From Undaria pinnatifida (Eukaryota; Sar; Phaeophyceae; Laminariales; Alariaceae): 64,000 bases of DNA. Under the pieces are notes generated by a model that had not been told where the DNA came from, searched no databases, and saw only the letters and a list, made by a program, of their open reading frames with translations. Where the stretch lies: NCBI GenBank assembly GCA_012845835.1, contig JABAKD010000023.1, positions 20,446,691 through 20,510,690 of the forward strand, written 5' to 3'. A program made the translations under genes and the position numbers. This document shows, piece after piece, positions 53,071-63,118 of this stretch (the first letter of the stretch is position 1; each line of letters opens with the position of its first letter).

Positions 53071-54261
53071 ATTTTACTACCAGTAAATAATATGTTAGTC
53101 TCTAGGAAATACGCACGCGGCACCGTTAGCAGTCGTCATGGTGGAGACCCTCCGGATATTATGTATTGAGGGGACGCGTCCGATTTCGACAAGAACGTGA
53201 AAGCACCCGCGAAGCAAAGACAGCAGACACACATATCCCGCCTTCCCGAGAAAAAACAGAGAAGAAGCGCTACGCCAACGTCCCGTGCGAGCAAAGCCAC
53301 CCCCGCACCTATCTTGGACAACGCCGCCGCAACGAGAGATCGCTCTCCTCTTCTTCGTTTTCCTCCTCGCCCGCGACCACGCAGACCAATCAATGCGACA
53401 GCCTTCACGTAACAAACAAAGCTATCTTCTTCCAAAACCTCGCCGGCTGACATGGCCCCATGTTAACGTTTGATTCAAACCGACTTTGCGTCCTGTCGAC
53501 TTCGAACCTCCATTGCCATGGGGACAGCAGTGCAGTCTCTTCATTAATGCCAAGGCCTCTTTCGTTTCGCCTAGAGGCGACGCAGGTTCTCAATACTCTT
53601 TTCGGTATTTTTGTTTGACAGAGGCCAACTTTTACTTGACGACGCATTTAACATAGTGTGTTTCGCCTATCCTTGCCTTCTTTGTTGTATAATATTACGT
53701 TTTTCTTCTGTCAAAGAATGACCTTAATAATCCCATGTTGGTATTAAACTCTTGGCATTACTTTAAAGTTTAATGAATACCAAATCGGACAGCTACACCT
53801 CACGTTGTCGAAGTGCTGCCCTGTCCTACCCGAAGCATGGGCGCCGGCGAATGCCGGCGCTCATGCGGAGCCCTTGTATTGTTGCAAATATTTCGAGGTC
53901 GTTCTCCCGACCAGAGAACTGACCAGGGTTCCTTAAAAGACTGGAAATTTAAGAGCACAATAAGACGGATTCAAAATCACCACAGGTCAATTCAACCTAC
54001 TGAGAAGATGTTTTTCGGTTACACATACCAACACGACAAATACACAAGAGGTTTCATTGGCCACCTTGAGAGCAATTATGACGGCATATCAAGCAGCACG
54101 TACATTCAACCACCGAAAACATTAGCTTTAAGGTCAACTAATGATCGGATGCCCTATTCGGAACGCTCCTCCGAAATCTCTACAAAAGCAAAACAAGCAC
54201 AGCACGCAAACATATATTAAACGTTCACGGTCAGCCATAGCGTGATCGTATCATATTCGCC

Positions 54262-54871
54262 TCAACAAAGCGACTCAAACGTAAACACCATGTTACCATC
54301 TGTAGGCGGCGATAATCGCGCTTTTGCGCCAGAGCTGATGTGAATATCGTGACGTCGAAAAATTGCCTTCTTGGTAGTTAGGGGAAGCTGGCGGGATGTT
54401 AGTTGTTTCACGATATAGGTAGGGGCGTCTCGGTACAGAGTTGCAAGAGGCTCCCACGACTTGTCGAATTCCGAAACGCCCTGCCGCAGTACCACGCCTC
54501 GCAGGTCCCATGAGGGGCACGCCAAATACCAAACAGCCATTCGATGTGGAATTTCCCTTGGTTGAAAAGGTATTGGAACGCCTCTTGGACATGGTCGGTG
54601 GTTCCTAGCGAAGAATCCTCGCGACATGGGCATTGGTGCCCTTGCCGCTAACAATGTCCTGGACTTGGTAGACGTGCGGACTTGTAGCATTGGTTAGTTG
54701 CCACGGCCCCGTCCACGTGGACATTATTTTTGACGTTTGCCCAGGCGGCCGCACTCGTGCGATCAGAACGTAATCACCTACCGCGAAGTTCGGTGACACC
54801 ACGCCGCCTACTGGCAGCCCGCACGACTTGTACGCGGTGTGCCACCTGTGTATGCATGACATCCACAGCAA
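54262..54871 (-). pseudogene. Gypsy-3 integrase C-terminus and chromodomain
   Basis: FAVGDYVLIARVRPPGQTSK then MSTWTGPWQLTNA and YQVQDIVSGKGTNAHVARIL form the GPY/F-type module. After a frameshift, PFQPREIPHRMAVWYLACPS, LRQGVSEFDKSWEPLATLYR and DAPTYIVKQL give a recognisable chromodomain ending (S-W-E-P-x-x-x-L-x-x-D-A-P). The style differs from gypsy-2 and gypsy-1, so three chromovirus lineages coexist in the window. Confidence 0.7.
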
Positions 54872-55878
54872 CCGCCAGATCTCCGACCATGGCCCTGACA
54901 GCGTGATTGATGAGAGGGACCGAATCCACGACCGTGTGTTGGTCGCGGATCATAGGCGCAAGCAGGGTTATCGGCTCAAGACCAAACCAGGCCTTGTACG
55001 GCGAGCATCCCAAACGTGCGCGGTACGAGGAGCTCAAGGCCCACTGCACCATGGGCACAACATGCTCCCAGTCGGTGACGGCGCAGCGATATTCAATCAG
55101 CAAGGCTTTCAACACGCGCAGAATTGCCTTCATAACGTTCTCGGCCGTGCCGTTGGTCCAGGGCGAATTTGCTGCAGCAAAACGGAGATCCACGCCCACA
55201 AGACTCGCAAGCTTGGCTAGTAGGTGGTTCTTAAAATGAGAGGCTTTACAGTATCACTCATAAGAACTGATGGGACCCCTAGGGTGGTACACCAACGTTG
55301 TAATCCCGCCGCGGCGTTTTCAGCATTAGCAGCGGAAGCAGGCTCTAACACAACGAAACCCGTGATGTCCTCCTTCATTACAAATATGTATTTCTTGTCG
55401 TCTACCGGACGGGTTTGATCTCGGCCCGAGTTTCCCCCGGCCCGTGTACTTTGGTCATCATCGTTTCGGAGACTGCCTACTGTACTCCCTGTATTGATTA
55501 GTGTTTGCGAAAATTGCTGAAATTTTTCAATTCCGGTTCCGATATACCAATAATCGAAATGCAAGCATGAGTTCACCTCAGTTCCGTGGGTCGTCTTTCC
55601 GAAGGGCACGGGACTTTCCCCCCTCCGCGGGAATCCACGCAGTTGAGGCAGTGATTGATGATCGTCTCCACGTCCTGTTCCATTCGCGTCCAGTACCATG
55701 CAGGGCGCAGCCTGTCCATGGTGGCGTCCTTCTCGCGACGCCTGGCCTCCCCACAGTGGGCGCAGACCAGTAGGCGCAATAGGACGTGTTTGGCATCCTC
55801 CGGAATCCACAACACTGCTGTGCCGGACACTGTATAGATGCCTTCATCTGTTCGGCTGACCAGGTTTCCGTCGTCCAA
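54774..55878 (-). pseudogene. Gypsy-3 integrase finger and core
   Basis: The ORF 55878-55573 has the H2C2 finger (LLVCAHCGEARRREKDATMD ... HCLNCVDS). The ORF 55810-55217 has HFDYWYIGTG (first Asp) and KYIFVMKEDITGFVVLEPAS, then PSVLMSDTVKP, where the usual S-D-x-G is altered after the Asp. The ORF 55199-54774 has FAAANSPWTNGTAENVMKAI (third acidic residue E) and WALSSSYRARLGCSPYKAWF. Several frame changes inactivate it. Confidence 0.72.
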
Positions 55879-55935
55879 CTCGAAAGAGCTTGGAAAGCTA
55901 GCGCCATCGCCCTCTTGCAGCGTAGCATACTGTAG

Positions 55936-56536
55936 CTAAACTCCCTGAATAGCGTCGACGGATGTCAGGAAATATATGTTCCGGCCTATTTCACCGTTCA
56001 ACTTGGGAAGCTCAGGAAGCGGCGCTTGCACAGCCAGCGAGCGGGTAGACAGGGGAGCACTGATCCAACGCGAAATAAGGTCGCCCCACAGGTTTTCCGT
56101 ACCGGCAATAATCCGGATCGAGCATTTAAAATTCCCAAGGTATGTAGCCCAGATGAGCAAACGTTGGCTGGTTGCCTTGCTCAGTTATGGCATAACTGTT
56201 TACGGGCTGAAGATATATATCAGGTTCCGATGAACAATGCAGATAACTGGTCCCGACCAGAGCAACCACTCCAGCCTTCGGAACGTTTCCGCAATGGCGA
56301 CAACCACCTTATCCAGGGCGACCCAGCATAATGTTTGAGTTCGTAAATGACCCACTCACAAAAGCAAGCGGGGCGTGTTGCTTGTCAGACGGGTGGATGC
56401 CAGCCCACAGATTGGCGTCGGGAAGTTGCGTGGCCATGGCCTCCCAGTAGGGGTCGGAGGCATCTGTAAAGACCATAACCGTGTGCCCTGCACACGGTTG
56501 CGCCAGAGTGACCCATTCTCCCAAAAAGTGTTTCAC
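55936..56536 (-). pseudogene. Gypsy-3 RNase H
   Basis: MVFTDASDPYWEAMATQLPD carries the first Asp of RNase H (T-D-A-S) and APLAFVSGSFTNSNIMLGRP the equivalent of the L-x-F-x-S-x-x-F strand. Separated by stops, the end reads FKCSIRIIAGTENLWGDLIS RW, matching the H-I-x-G-x-x-N-x-x-A-D-x-x-S-R-W terminus. The middle is degraded. Confidence 0.65.
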
Positions 56537-56779
56537 CCGCGTCCGCGCCTGCTAACAGTCAGTCGTCCACGCCCCGGCCGTAATGCGTTGTGCGATGGCA
56601 GCGCGTTTTGTGCGTCTACTGACGTTCTGGAGCAAAGTTTCCATCAGGTCCCGGAGATGGCATTAATTTTTACCAGTTCAGCCAAATGCGTGTGCGTCCA
56701 GTTCACCACCCCTAAAAAGGTTGCATTTCACCTCCCGTCTCCGGACGTCTAAGAGACAGCAGACCCTCGATGCGCGCAG

Positions 56780-57631
56780 GGCCATGCCTCACCCCGGATG
56801 CCGAATACAGCTTGCCGCACCAGTTAACCCCCGTGGTAATAAAATCGTTTTGTCCGCTGATGCATACAAACCATGGCGCTGCAGACGCTCCAGCACCATG
56901 CGCACGCGCTGGACCAACTCCTGCCCAGACTGCGCAACAATGACTATGTCATCAACGTAAACGACACAGTTTTCTCCCTAGATCGTCCTAAATATGGTTC
57001 ATAACCACCACGAAGTGGGCGGTGGCATTGCAGCACCCTTACGGCATCCGCCGAGACTTCCACAGTCCTTCTGGAGTTATGAACGTGAAAAATTCCTGGC
57101 TATCTTCGTGCAGCGGGATCTGCCAGAACACCTTGTAATATCCAGGGATACCTGGTATAAAGCAGGGATAACCCGCGAGGACGAGGCCCTGCTCGTGCAA
57201 CAGCGGTACGGGATACGGATCGGCTCCGTGTGCTAGTTGACCACGCTGTAGTCGATTACCATGCGGTGCTGCACCGGCTTTTTGTCGGCCAACTTACCGG
57301 CAGATCCGAAAGGGATGGAGTCTCCGGAAGTGGTTGTTTCCCAGGCGCGGGGATTCTCCACCTGTAGAGCAGAATCCGTGTCCCAAGCCCTCGGACTGTC
57401 AGGCTGTACCTTCGCTTTTACCGATGATGGTTTCACAACCGACATTGCCGGGCTGGCATAGTGCGATCCCAAAGCCGCTACCACCATCCCAGCAGTGACC
57501 AAGGTTGGTACGAAGTTTTTTGTAAAGTTCGCTTTTTCAGGGCCACCACGACGCGCACGAGCTTGGACGGAGCGTGCACCCGGTCGAAGCTGAACCTTAA
57601 TAGCTGGCACATCCGCTAGCGGATCCTCCAC
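56780..57631 (-). pseudogene. Gypsy-3 reverse transcriptase
   Basis: The 57631-57233 ORF holds the linker and HRMVIDYSVVN. The next frame, to about 57010, reads PYPVPLLHEQGLVLAGYPCF then GYYKVFWQIPLHEDSQEFFT and FITPEGLWKSRRMP, interrupted by a stop before the G-C block. A further frame gives CVVYVDDIVIVAQSGQELVQ (catalytic YVDD, codons at 56948-56959). The first catalytic Asp of the usual x-D-L-x-x-G-Y-W region is not preserved. It is defective through multiple frame changes. Confidence 0.75.
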
Positions 57632-57753
57632 TCTCAGTCCAGCCTGGAAACTCCCTTGAAATCCTCTAACACCACCAGGTCGTCCAAAGCCTGGGTACTC
57701 ATTCCCTCCTGGGCAGCTTTATCCATCCCTTTCTTCAGGAGGCGAACCCGTTC

Positions 57754-58254
57754 TTACATCTCTTCGTCTGGAGCGCTAATCAGAGGAGGTGCCCGGTCGG
57801 TTAGGAGGGCCGCAGACGATTCTGGATAGGCAATAGCCCCACGAGCTGCCGCCAAATACGCGACGGCGCAGTGGATGGCGCTTTCAGCGGCGTTGGCTGG
57901 CAGGTTGTTTAGAATGTTCTCGACGTCGATACCGAGTTTAGCGACCATGATGGGGTGTCCCAGCAACAGCAGATCGTCGTCCCCTTTCAGGACGGTGAAC
58001 GCGATGCACAATAACTAAACGGGACCGGCAACCCCACTAGTAACCGTGACATTCAGACGCTCAGTAGTACCCACGGCTTGCGCAATTGCTTGGTACGCCA
58101 GCACAACGGGAAGAGTGCTGTGAGTGAGGAAGGCGTTCAAGGGGTAATTCGCTTGCAGCTTGGCGAACATGCCTCGACTGATCACAATAATTTCGCTACC
58201 AATGTCGAGGAGGACCCGACCGCCGGAGGATGAAAAAAAATGAAAAATACCCAA
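57754..58254 (-). pseudogene. Gypsy-3 protease
   Basis: GGRVLLDIGSEIIVISRGMF carries the active-site block with I in place of T/S in D-T-G-S. After a stop near 58015 the frame continues with AFTVLKGDDDLLLLGHPIMV and AKLGIDVENIL, the flap-end block usually reading L-L-G-x-P-x-L-x-x-L-G-I-D-V. The stop lies between the two halves. Confidence 0.65.
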
Positions 58255-58489
58255 ACATCTATTCCGGGTCCACTTTCTACCCCCGTCCGACGAAGGCGTA
58301 CTGTACCATGCATTCCATCTGGACGGGTGGCTTTTGCATCCATGGCCGCCAGTTCTCTTCTCATGACGCTCCCTCCGGGGTTGTCGCCAGGAGACGCCTC
58401 TGCCTGCAGCTCTTTCTTCTCCACAGGGAATAATGTTTCCCGAGGCCGATGATCCTCAGTTTTCGCTGGCTGGTCAATCTCCAGTCGAG

Positions 58490-59673
58490 CTACGCGGCGG
58501 GACCCGGGACCACAGCGGTGCGGATGGCGAGCCGGTGTCCCTCTATCTCCTCCAGGACTTCTACGGGCATCACCAGAGGTTTGCTGCAGGCGCCCTTGGC
58601 AAGCACCTCCAGTGGGATTTTCATCCGCAGCGTTCCAACCTGGACGCCCTCCCCGCGACCCAATGGGGGAACTTCTTTCTGAAGCAGGCCAGTCCGGATA
58701 TCTTCCAGCACCCCTTGCGGGCCCGCGGCCTTGCGTGTCCCGCGTCTGGGTGTTGAGAGGGCGGATTGCACCGCTGGAACAAATTGGCGGAAGACGTCAG
58801 TCGAACGCGACGGGGATTGCATGAGGCGTAGTGGAGGTACTTCCTCCAGCATTGTGGCTCGAGGTTTCCCTTTCGGGAGCTAGGTGTAGCGGGGTTGGGG
58901 TCGGGGCAGTTCGTGTGCCTGCTGCTCAATGCTTGTTCGGAGTGGATCGTTGGCGGTTGGCAAGTAAGTGGCGCACGTACACTCGTTGCTGTCTTTGCTA
59001 TAGTTTTCCACGTGACTACCGCGCTGATCGTCCAGTCGCCCGCGCTGATCACGTACAGGCCCAGACTGGTCTGTTACCCCCAAACGCGGGTGTTGGTTCT
59101 ACGATGAACTCGTTTACCACGCTTTCGCGAAATTGATTCAGCCGAAGGGCTTCAACAAACACCGTGCTGAAGTACTTGCCCGCAGCAGGCTTCCAGTTGC
59201 CCCATTTGTTTCCTGTTGCCGTTGAAGACGTGCCAACAGTTTGCGTCGGTGATGGCATTCGGAGTCTCTACCCACGTGGACAAAGCGTGATTATAGACCT
59301 CGAATGCTATATGTGGAGGCTTTACATTGGCAGCTGCAATCTGTAGGCGGTGGAGCATGGCTACTGCACTGACGCTGCTGTGGGGCCGTACTACCGTGCG
59401 TAGACAGCCCAAAAGTTCGGCATCACTTATAGACGGAATGCGGGTGGTGGGGAATTCGCTCGGATGGAAAATGATAGCGATTTTTTTTTCGAACATACAT
59501 GTGCTCATCGCTATACTCTCGTCTACGGCCGTGATACTTCTCTGAAACTCACCCCACAAACGGATGAATTCACTGCAAGCATCCGGTGTGGACTCCGTCA
59601 AACGCGTCGGGTTTTGCTTCGGCGCTTTGCCACACAGGGCGTAAATTATGGATCCATGCATGGCTTGTAGCAC
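58490..59673 (-). pseudogene. gag: Gypsy-3 Gag region
   Basis: The ORF 59673-59152 (173 codons) is protein-like: STPDACSEFIRLWGEFQRSI, FHPSEFPTTRIPSISDAELL and AITDANCWHVFNGNRKQMGQ suggest a helical capsid-type domain. Downstream, 59052-58490 is open in shifted frames, with a proline- and basic-rich stretch. I see no clear CCHC knuckle. Position upstream of protease and downstream of LTR D2 supports Gag. Confidence 0.5.
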
Positions 59674-60287
59674 AGCCGCCTTTCCGTGTGGTTCTTACCA
59701 ACGCCCGAGGTTTCCGTAGGCTCTACCTCCGCCTGGCTGGCGACGCCCCGACGCCCTTGGTCGGCGTGGTCGTCATTTCACCAGTCCGCTCATGTGTCTG
59801 CGTGCTTGTCATCGGAGTGACGCGCATCGACGCTACGGCTGCGCGTGACTCCGGTCCTGAAGCCGCCACGATAATACCCCCTTCTTGGTGATTCCGGCAT
59901 GGTGCCTCCTCATATTATGGACGATAGGGCGGGATGAAATGTATGCTTTCTCGAAGCGTAGATGATGCGGCGGGATTATTACTTTGTGTCTTTGTACCCG
60001 GTACGTGTACAAGTACGTGCTTTGCTTTTTCATTTGTTTCGCAGAGCGACCGGAAAATTTCCGAGTTGGTCTGCCCAGCTTGGTGGTGGGTTAGCGCCTG
60101 TACCATCACCTTTTCGTCACGCGGTGGGAGATGCTCCTGGCCGCGGCTCTTTCCTTGCAGGGTAACGGGACTGGATCGTTCAGGCCACCTCTTGTTTTTC
60201 TTTTTTCTTCACGCGGCTGAAGACTTCCTCCAGGCCACGGCACTCCTCTCGCAATGAGTCACTGATTTCGTGAACTCGATCGAATTA
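59674..60287 (-). other. Gypsy-3 leader
   Basis: Between LTR D2 and the Gag-like ORF. No tRNA-type TGG primer site directly follows the LTR in sense (it reads TAATTCGATCGAGTTCACG), so priming is unresolved. Short ORFs only. Confidence 0.4.
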
Positions 60288-60556
60288 TGGTATCTCGCGA
60301 CTCTCGCACGAGAGACACACCCACACCTACATCCTGTACTTAGCAGGAGCCCGGGGCTGATGTCGTCTTGCTCCCGGTTTGGTAGATGGACCCAGCTCAA
60401 TGACACAGAGAGGCAGAGACAGAGTGAATTATTATGCCTCGTAGCCGGCGAGGTTCCCAATCGCGGTTCTATGTTGCGGCTCACCTAAGAACATGCGTGC
60501 CTACGTATCAATGCTAACCCCGTGGGTATGCCAGAGGATCGTCCCCAGACGCCACA
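60288..60556 (-). repeat. Gypsy-3 LTR copy D2 (probable 5' LTR)
   Basis: 269 bp, sense TGTGGCGTCTGG...GCGAGATACCA, partner of 37889-38160. Shared landmarks include GGAGCCCGGGGCTGA, TTGGTAGATGGACCCAGCTC, ATTATTATGCCTCGT and TGCCTACGTATCA. The gypsy-3 body begins on its left. Confidence 0.6.
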
Positions 60557-60794
60557 TGGCACTGTGTTGGATTGCAGTTGGCGGTGTTTTTCCGTCTCCG
60601 TTGGGGAGATGAGGAGATTTTTCCCGAGTATTTTGCTTCGGAATCTCGCTGCGATGTCTTTCAGCTCAACGCTAAGGATGCTTCCTAGAGGTGAGCCCCG
60701 CATTGTTTGGCGGTGTAGATGAAGTGGTTGTGGTCAATGGAGTGGTAGCCTCTGTTGTAGATGGCGTTACTCCTTGCGTGGCAGGCACTGCTGT

Positions 60795-60860
60795 TGCACG
60801 AGTAGTCGCTAATGCCACCTGGTGTAGCACGAGTAGTCGCTGATGCCACCTGGTAGCTGA
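60795..60860. repeat. Tandem 30-bp repeat, two units plus
   Basis: GCACGAGTAGTCGCTAATGC and GCACGAGTAGTCGCTGATGC, each followed by CACCTGGT, then a partial third GCTGATG. It lies inside the minus-strand ORF below. Confidence 0.65.
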
Positions 60861-61373
60861 TGAAACTGATGTTGTCCCAGCTGTTGTACGATGACAAAGA
60901 CGCCTATGATATCGCGGATGCCTTCTCGATTAGATGTACTCATAGTCGTACGGGTAGCAATTGATGACGTGTTGTCGGTGGTGATAGTACTGGCTGGATC
61001 ACTACGTTTGATGTAGAATTGGCGATGTGGTAGGCCTAAACGAGAGTAACGGCATTTGCCGTTTTTGTTTCCCGCAAAATCGTCAACGTGCTTTTGCCGT
61101 GTTGGTTTGTTCTGTGCATGGTGCGCCGCTGTGTGCAATTTGAGCAGATCAAAACTGCTGTGCATACGTCGGCACGCCTCTCTGCTGTAAGCAGAGACAC
61201 GTATAGATGAAGATGATGGATGTAAAAATCCCAGATCTACGGGAGGTGTTGCTCTCGCGCCAGGCTGTGTAATTGCAGCTGTGTTGGCCGGCGGTGTTTC
61301 CCCCGTGCCAGACTTAGTGCCCGATTCGTCAACGTCCTGGCTGCGTGTAGCAGCTCGTGTAGGTCTTCTCGCC
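60809..61373 (-). CDS. Hypothetical ORF (possible copia-like gag region)
   Basis: From Met at 61373 (MARRPTRAATRSQDVDESGT) to 60809, about 187 codons. It is Ser/Thr/Arg-rich at the start, with a more ordered middle: ACRRMHSSFDLLKLHTAAHH, QKHVDDFAGNKNGKCRYSRL and GLPHRQFYIKRSDPASTITT. The same frame is open upstream to 61453. No domain is recognised. It lies downstream, in sense, of LTR E2, where the gag of a copia-like element would be expected, so it may be a gag relic. It could also be chance. Confidence 0.3.
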
Positions 61374-62193
61374 ATAGATACTCGATGACGAATATATTCG
61401 GGTTCGGTACATGGTCGCCCTTCCAAAAAGTCAGAGATTCCCAAATGACGCACGAATGAATTTTAAGTTGTTTCTTCGTAATGACGGCCGTTAATCTCTC
61501 TGCTTGCATGGTAGCTTGGCAGTAGTCTAGACCTTGATGTACGCGTAATAGCTTTAGAGCAGTTGGACATACGTCGGCGTGTGGAAATGTGAAAACAGTT
61601 CCATGGAGATGCAATGCTCCGTTTCTTCGAGTCTGATACATGCTTGTAGCATGAAAGTGTCAATCAGATGCTGAAGAATTATCTCCTTATCTTACACATG
61701 CTTTCAGCTTGTAAGCGTCAAAGCAGAACCTGGAGATGATATATGCCTCGTTTGGGCTGATTTGCCGACCACCTTGCCGCACGTCTACAGCTGTTGATCT
61801 TCTTGTCTTATCATAAAAGCTGCACGAGGACAAGTTATTTTACGTACTTCGTACTACCGGGTAGCTTGAAGAAACGCTTTTGTAGACTTCGCGCGTCCAA
61901 TGGCGCTCGCGAACCCGTACTCCCTACGTTATGTAGCGCTAGCAGTCTTCGTGCCTGCTTCTCGTGTAAAGCATGAAAGCAGTTTCCTCTCATAAAATAT
62001 TCTTGATATACTTGGTGTACTCGTAGATGCGATGCCTCTGCTGTGTCGAGGCTGATCCTTCTCTTGCAAAAATTGCCAAAATTTCTCCGCATTTTAGGAA
62101 ATGCAAACCCTTCTTCGAACTTGTCGTGAACGCTTGGCGAACTCAGCGGGACGCCGTTGCGTGATGCCAGTAGATATATGAATAAATGGGCGA
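61374..62193 (-). other. Leader/5' body of copia-like element
   Basis: Minus-strand ORFs 62218-61835 (127 codons; EASHLRVHQVYQEYFMRGNC) and 61641-61237 (134 codons) overlap one another's neighbours in different frames. No recognised domain. Attribution to the element rests on position between LTR E2 and gypsy-3. Confidence 0.3.
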
Positions 62194-62204
62194 GGATCAT
62201 AACC
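62194..62204 (-). promoter_or_regulatory. Candidate copia-type primer-binding site
   Basis: Immediately inside LTR E2, sense GGTTATGATCC. This resembles the complement of the anticodon arm of initiator tRNA-Met, the half-tRNA primer known for copia and Ty5. The match is eight bases plus part, so it could be coincidence. Confidence 0.4.
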
Positions 62205-62554
62205 TGAAACACTGACACGTCTCGAGGCTGTCTTAGTGCTTAGAGTTTCAGTGGTGACGCCGAAATGTCTGCTAAGATCACTGGTGAAAGATATAAGACA
62301 GTTTGAAAGTGGCGCTTTTGTGGCCAAAATATGGAAACGAAGGAGAGAAGCAGGAGAAGTAAGGAGATGTAAGATGGAAGGAGTTATCGAGGTAGGGCTG
62401 ACTGCCACCTGATCAATGCGACACAATGCCCATGCTACTCTACGGGTTGTCGTACGTACCGACAGATCGTCCTATAGTAAAGTTCCTTGCAATATTCCTT
62501 GCAACGTTCCCGGATACTTAAGGTGGGAAGTTATTAATAGTAACAACTTGAATA
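62205..62554 (-). repeat. Copia-like LTR copy E2
   Basis: Partner of 35258-35619. In sense it starts TATTCAAGTTGTTAC (or TGTTAC) and ends TGTTTCA. It has a candidate primer site on its inner (left) side, which makes it a 5' LTR. Its right edge meets the (TTG)n tail of an RB retroposon. Confidence 0.5.
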
Positions 62555-62555
62555 T

Positions 62556-63118
62556 TTGTTGTTGTTGTTGTTGTTGTCCTTCTCACATTAACTCGCATGA
62601 TCAAGTCCGTGGTCACAGGACAGGCTCCAGTCACTCTGGAGCTGAGGAACACCCCAGGGGAAAACCCAAACAAACCCAAAGTGGTATACGCATATATTGT
62701 AGCTGGCGCAATTCATGCCTCCGCCAGAAAAATATAAAAATAGTAAATCGACACACGACGTGTATGAAAATACGTGGAAGTGTGGTAAGCTAAGCTTTAT
62801 TTTCCCCATCCGCCGGAGGATATATAAAAAAAAGTGAATTGGGAGTCAGCCTACGTTGTGCTTGGTCCATACTGGTCCATGCTGGTACATACGTCTCACT
62901 ACTTGCACCTGAAAAGCCGACTGCACCGCTTGCCACCCAGAAAAGACTACCACATATGTATTACACGTAGTACCTATCAACCATGCGCACGTCAGATCGA
63001 GTCAATTGGAAAAAACAAGGAAAGGAAAAAAAAGAAATAAAAAAATCAAAAAGGAAAGGACAGGAAAAGAAAAGAAACGACAAGAAAATGAAGAACGGAA
63101 AGGAAAGGAAAGGAAAAA
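62556..63118 (-). mobile_element. RB retroposon with nested SINE-3
   Basis: Full-length RB on the minus strand. The (AAC)n tail appears on plus as GTTGTTGTT at 62556-62575, followed by TCTCACATTAACTCGCATGA and ending in the purine repeat AAAGGAAAGGAAAGG near 63100. A SINE-3 3' fragment interrupts it at 62748-62832, inside the stretch where other copies read ACATATAAAAAGTGAAATC. Confidence 0.6.
62748..62832 (+). mobile_element. SINE-3, 5'-truncated, inside RB
   Basis: The 3' 80 bp of SINE-3 (ACACGACGTGTATGAAAAT, GTGGAAG, GGAGGAT) end in an A run. It is flanked by ATATAAAAAT on the left and ATATAAAAAAAAGTG on the right, a probable target duplication that matches the unbroken RB sequence. Confidence 0.6.

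Larger units (their letters stand above)
51437..53860 (+). repeat. Module C2 (end of tandem unit 2)
   Basis: Near-identical to 39478-41848 in the same order: TTCCACACTCGAGTC start, the tRNA-like structure (T-arm 52059-52075), RB 3' fragment (52496-52562), SINE-1 (52709-53070) and the hypothetical ORF. It carries one private 61-bp tandem duplication (51804-51925). It ends in GCGCCGGCGAATGCCGGCGC, a perfect 8-bp hairpin with a GAAT loop (53841-53860). Confidence 0.8.
53861..60556 (-). mobile_element. Gypsy-3: decayed Ty3/gypsy chromovirus body
   Basis: Minus-strand order: LTR D2 60288-60556, gag near 59673-59152, protease 58254-57754, RT 57631 to about 56780, RNase H 56536-55936, integrase 55878-54774, GPY/F and chromodomain 54871-54262. 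Every domain is broken by frameshifts or stops. The matching LTR, with a polypurine-like run beside it, is at 37889-38160. The element may therefore be split by the 38.5-53.86 kb tandem block and span 37889-60556. Confidence 0.75.

Noticed and set aside
53841-53860. Perfect hairpin at the end of module C as a Helitron 3' end
   Set aside because: No CTRR follows it, no TC start is found at the other end, and the insertion is not between A and T.
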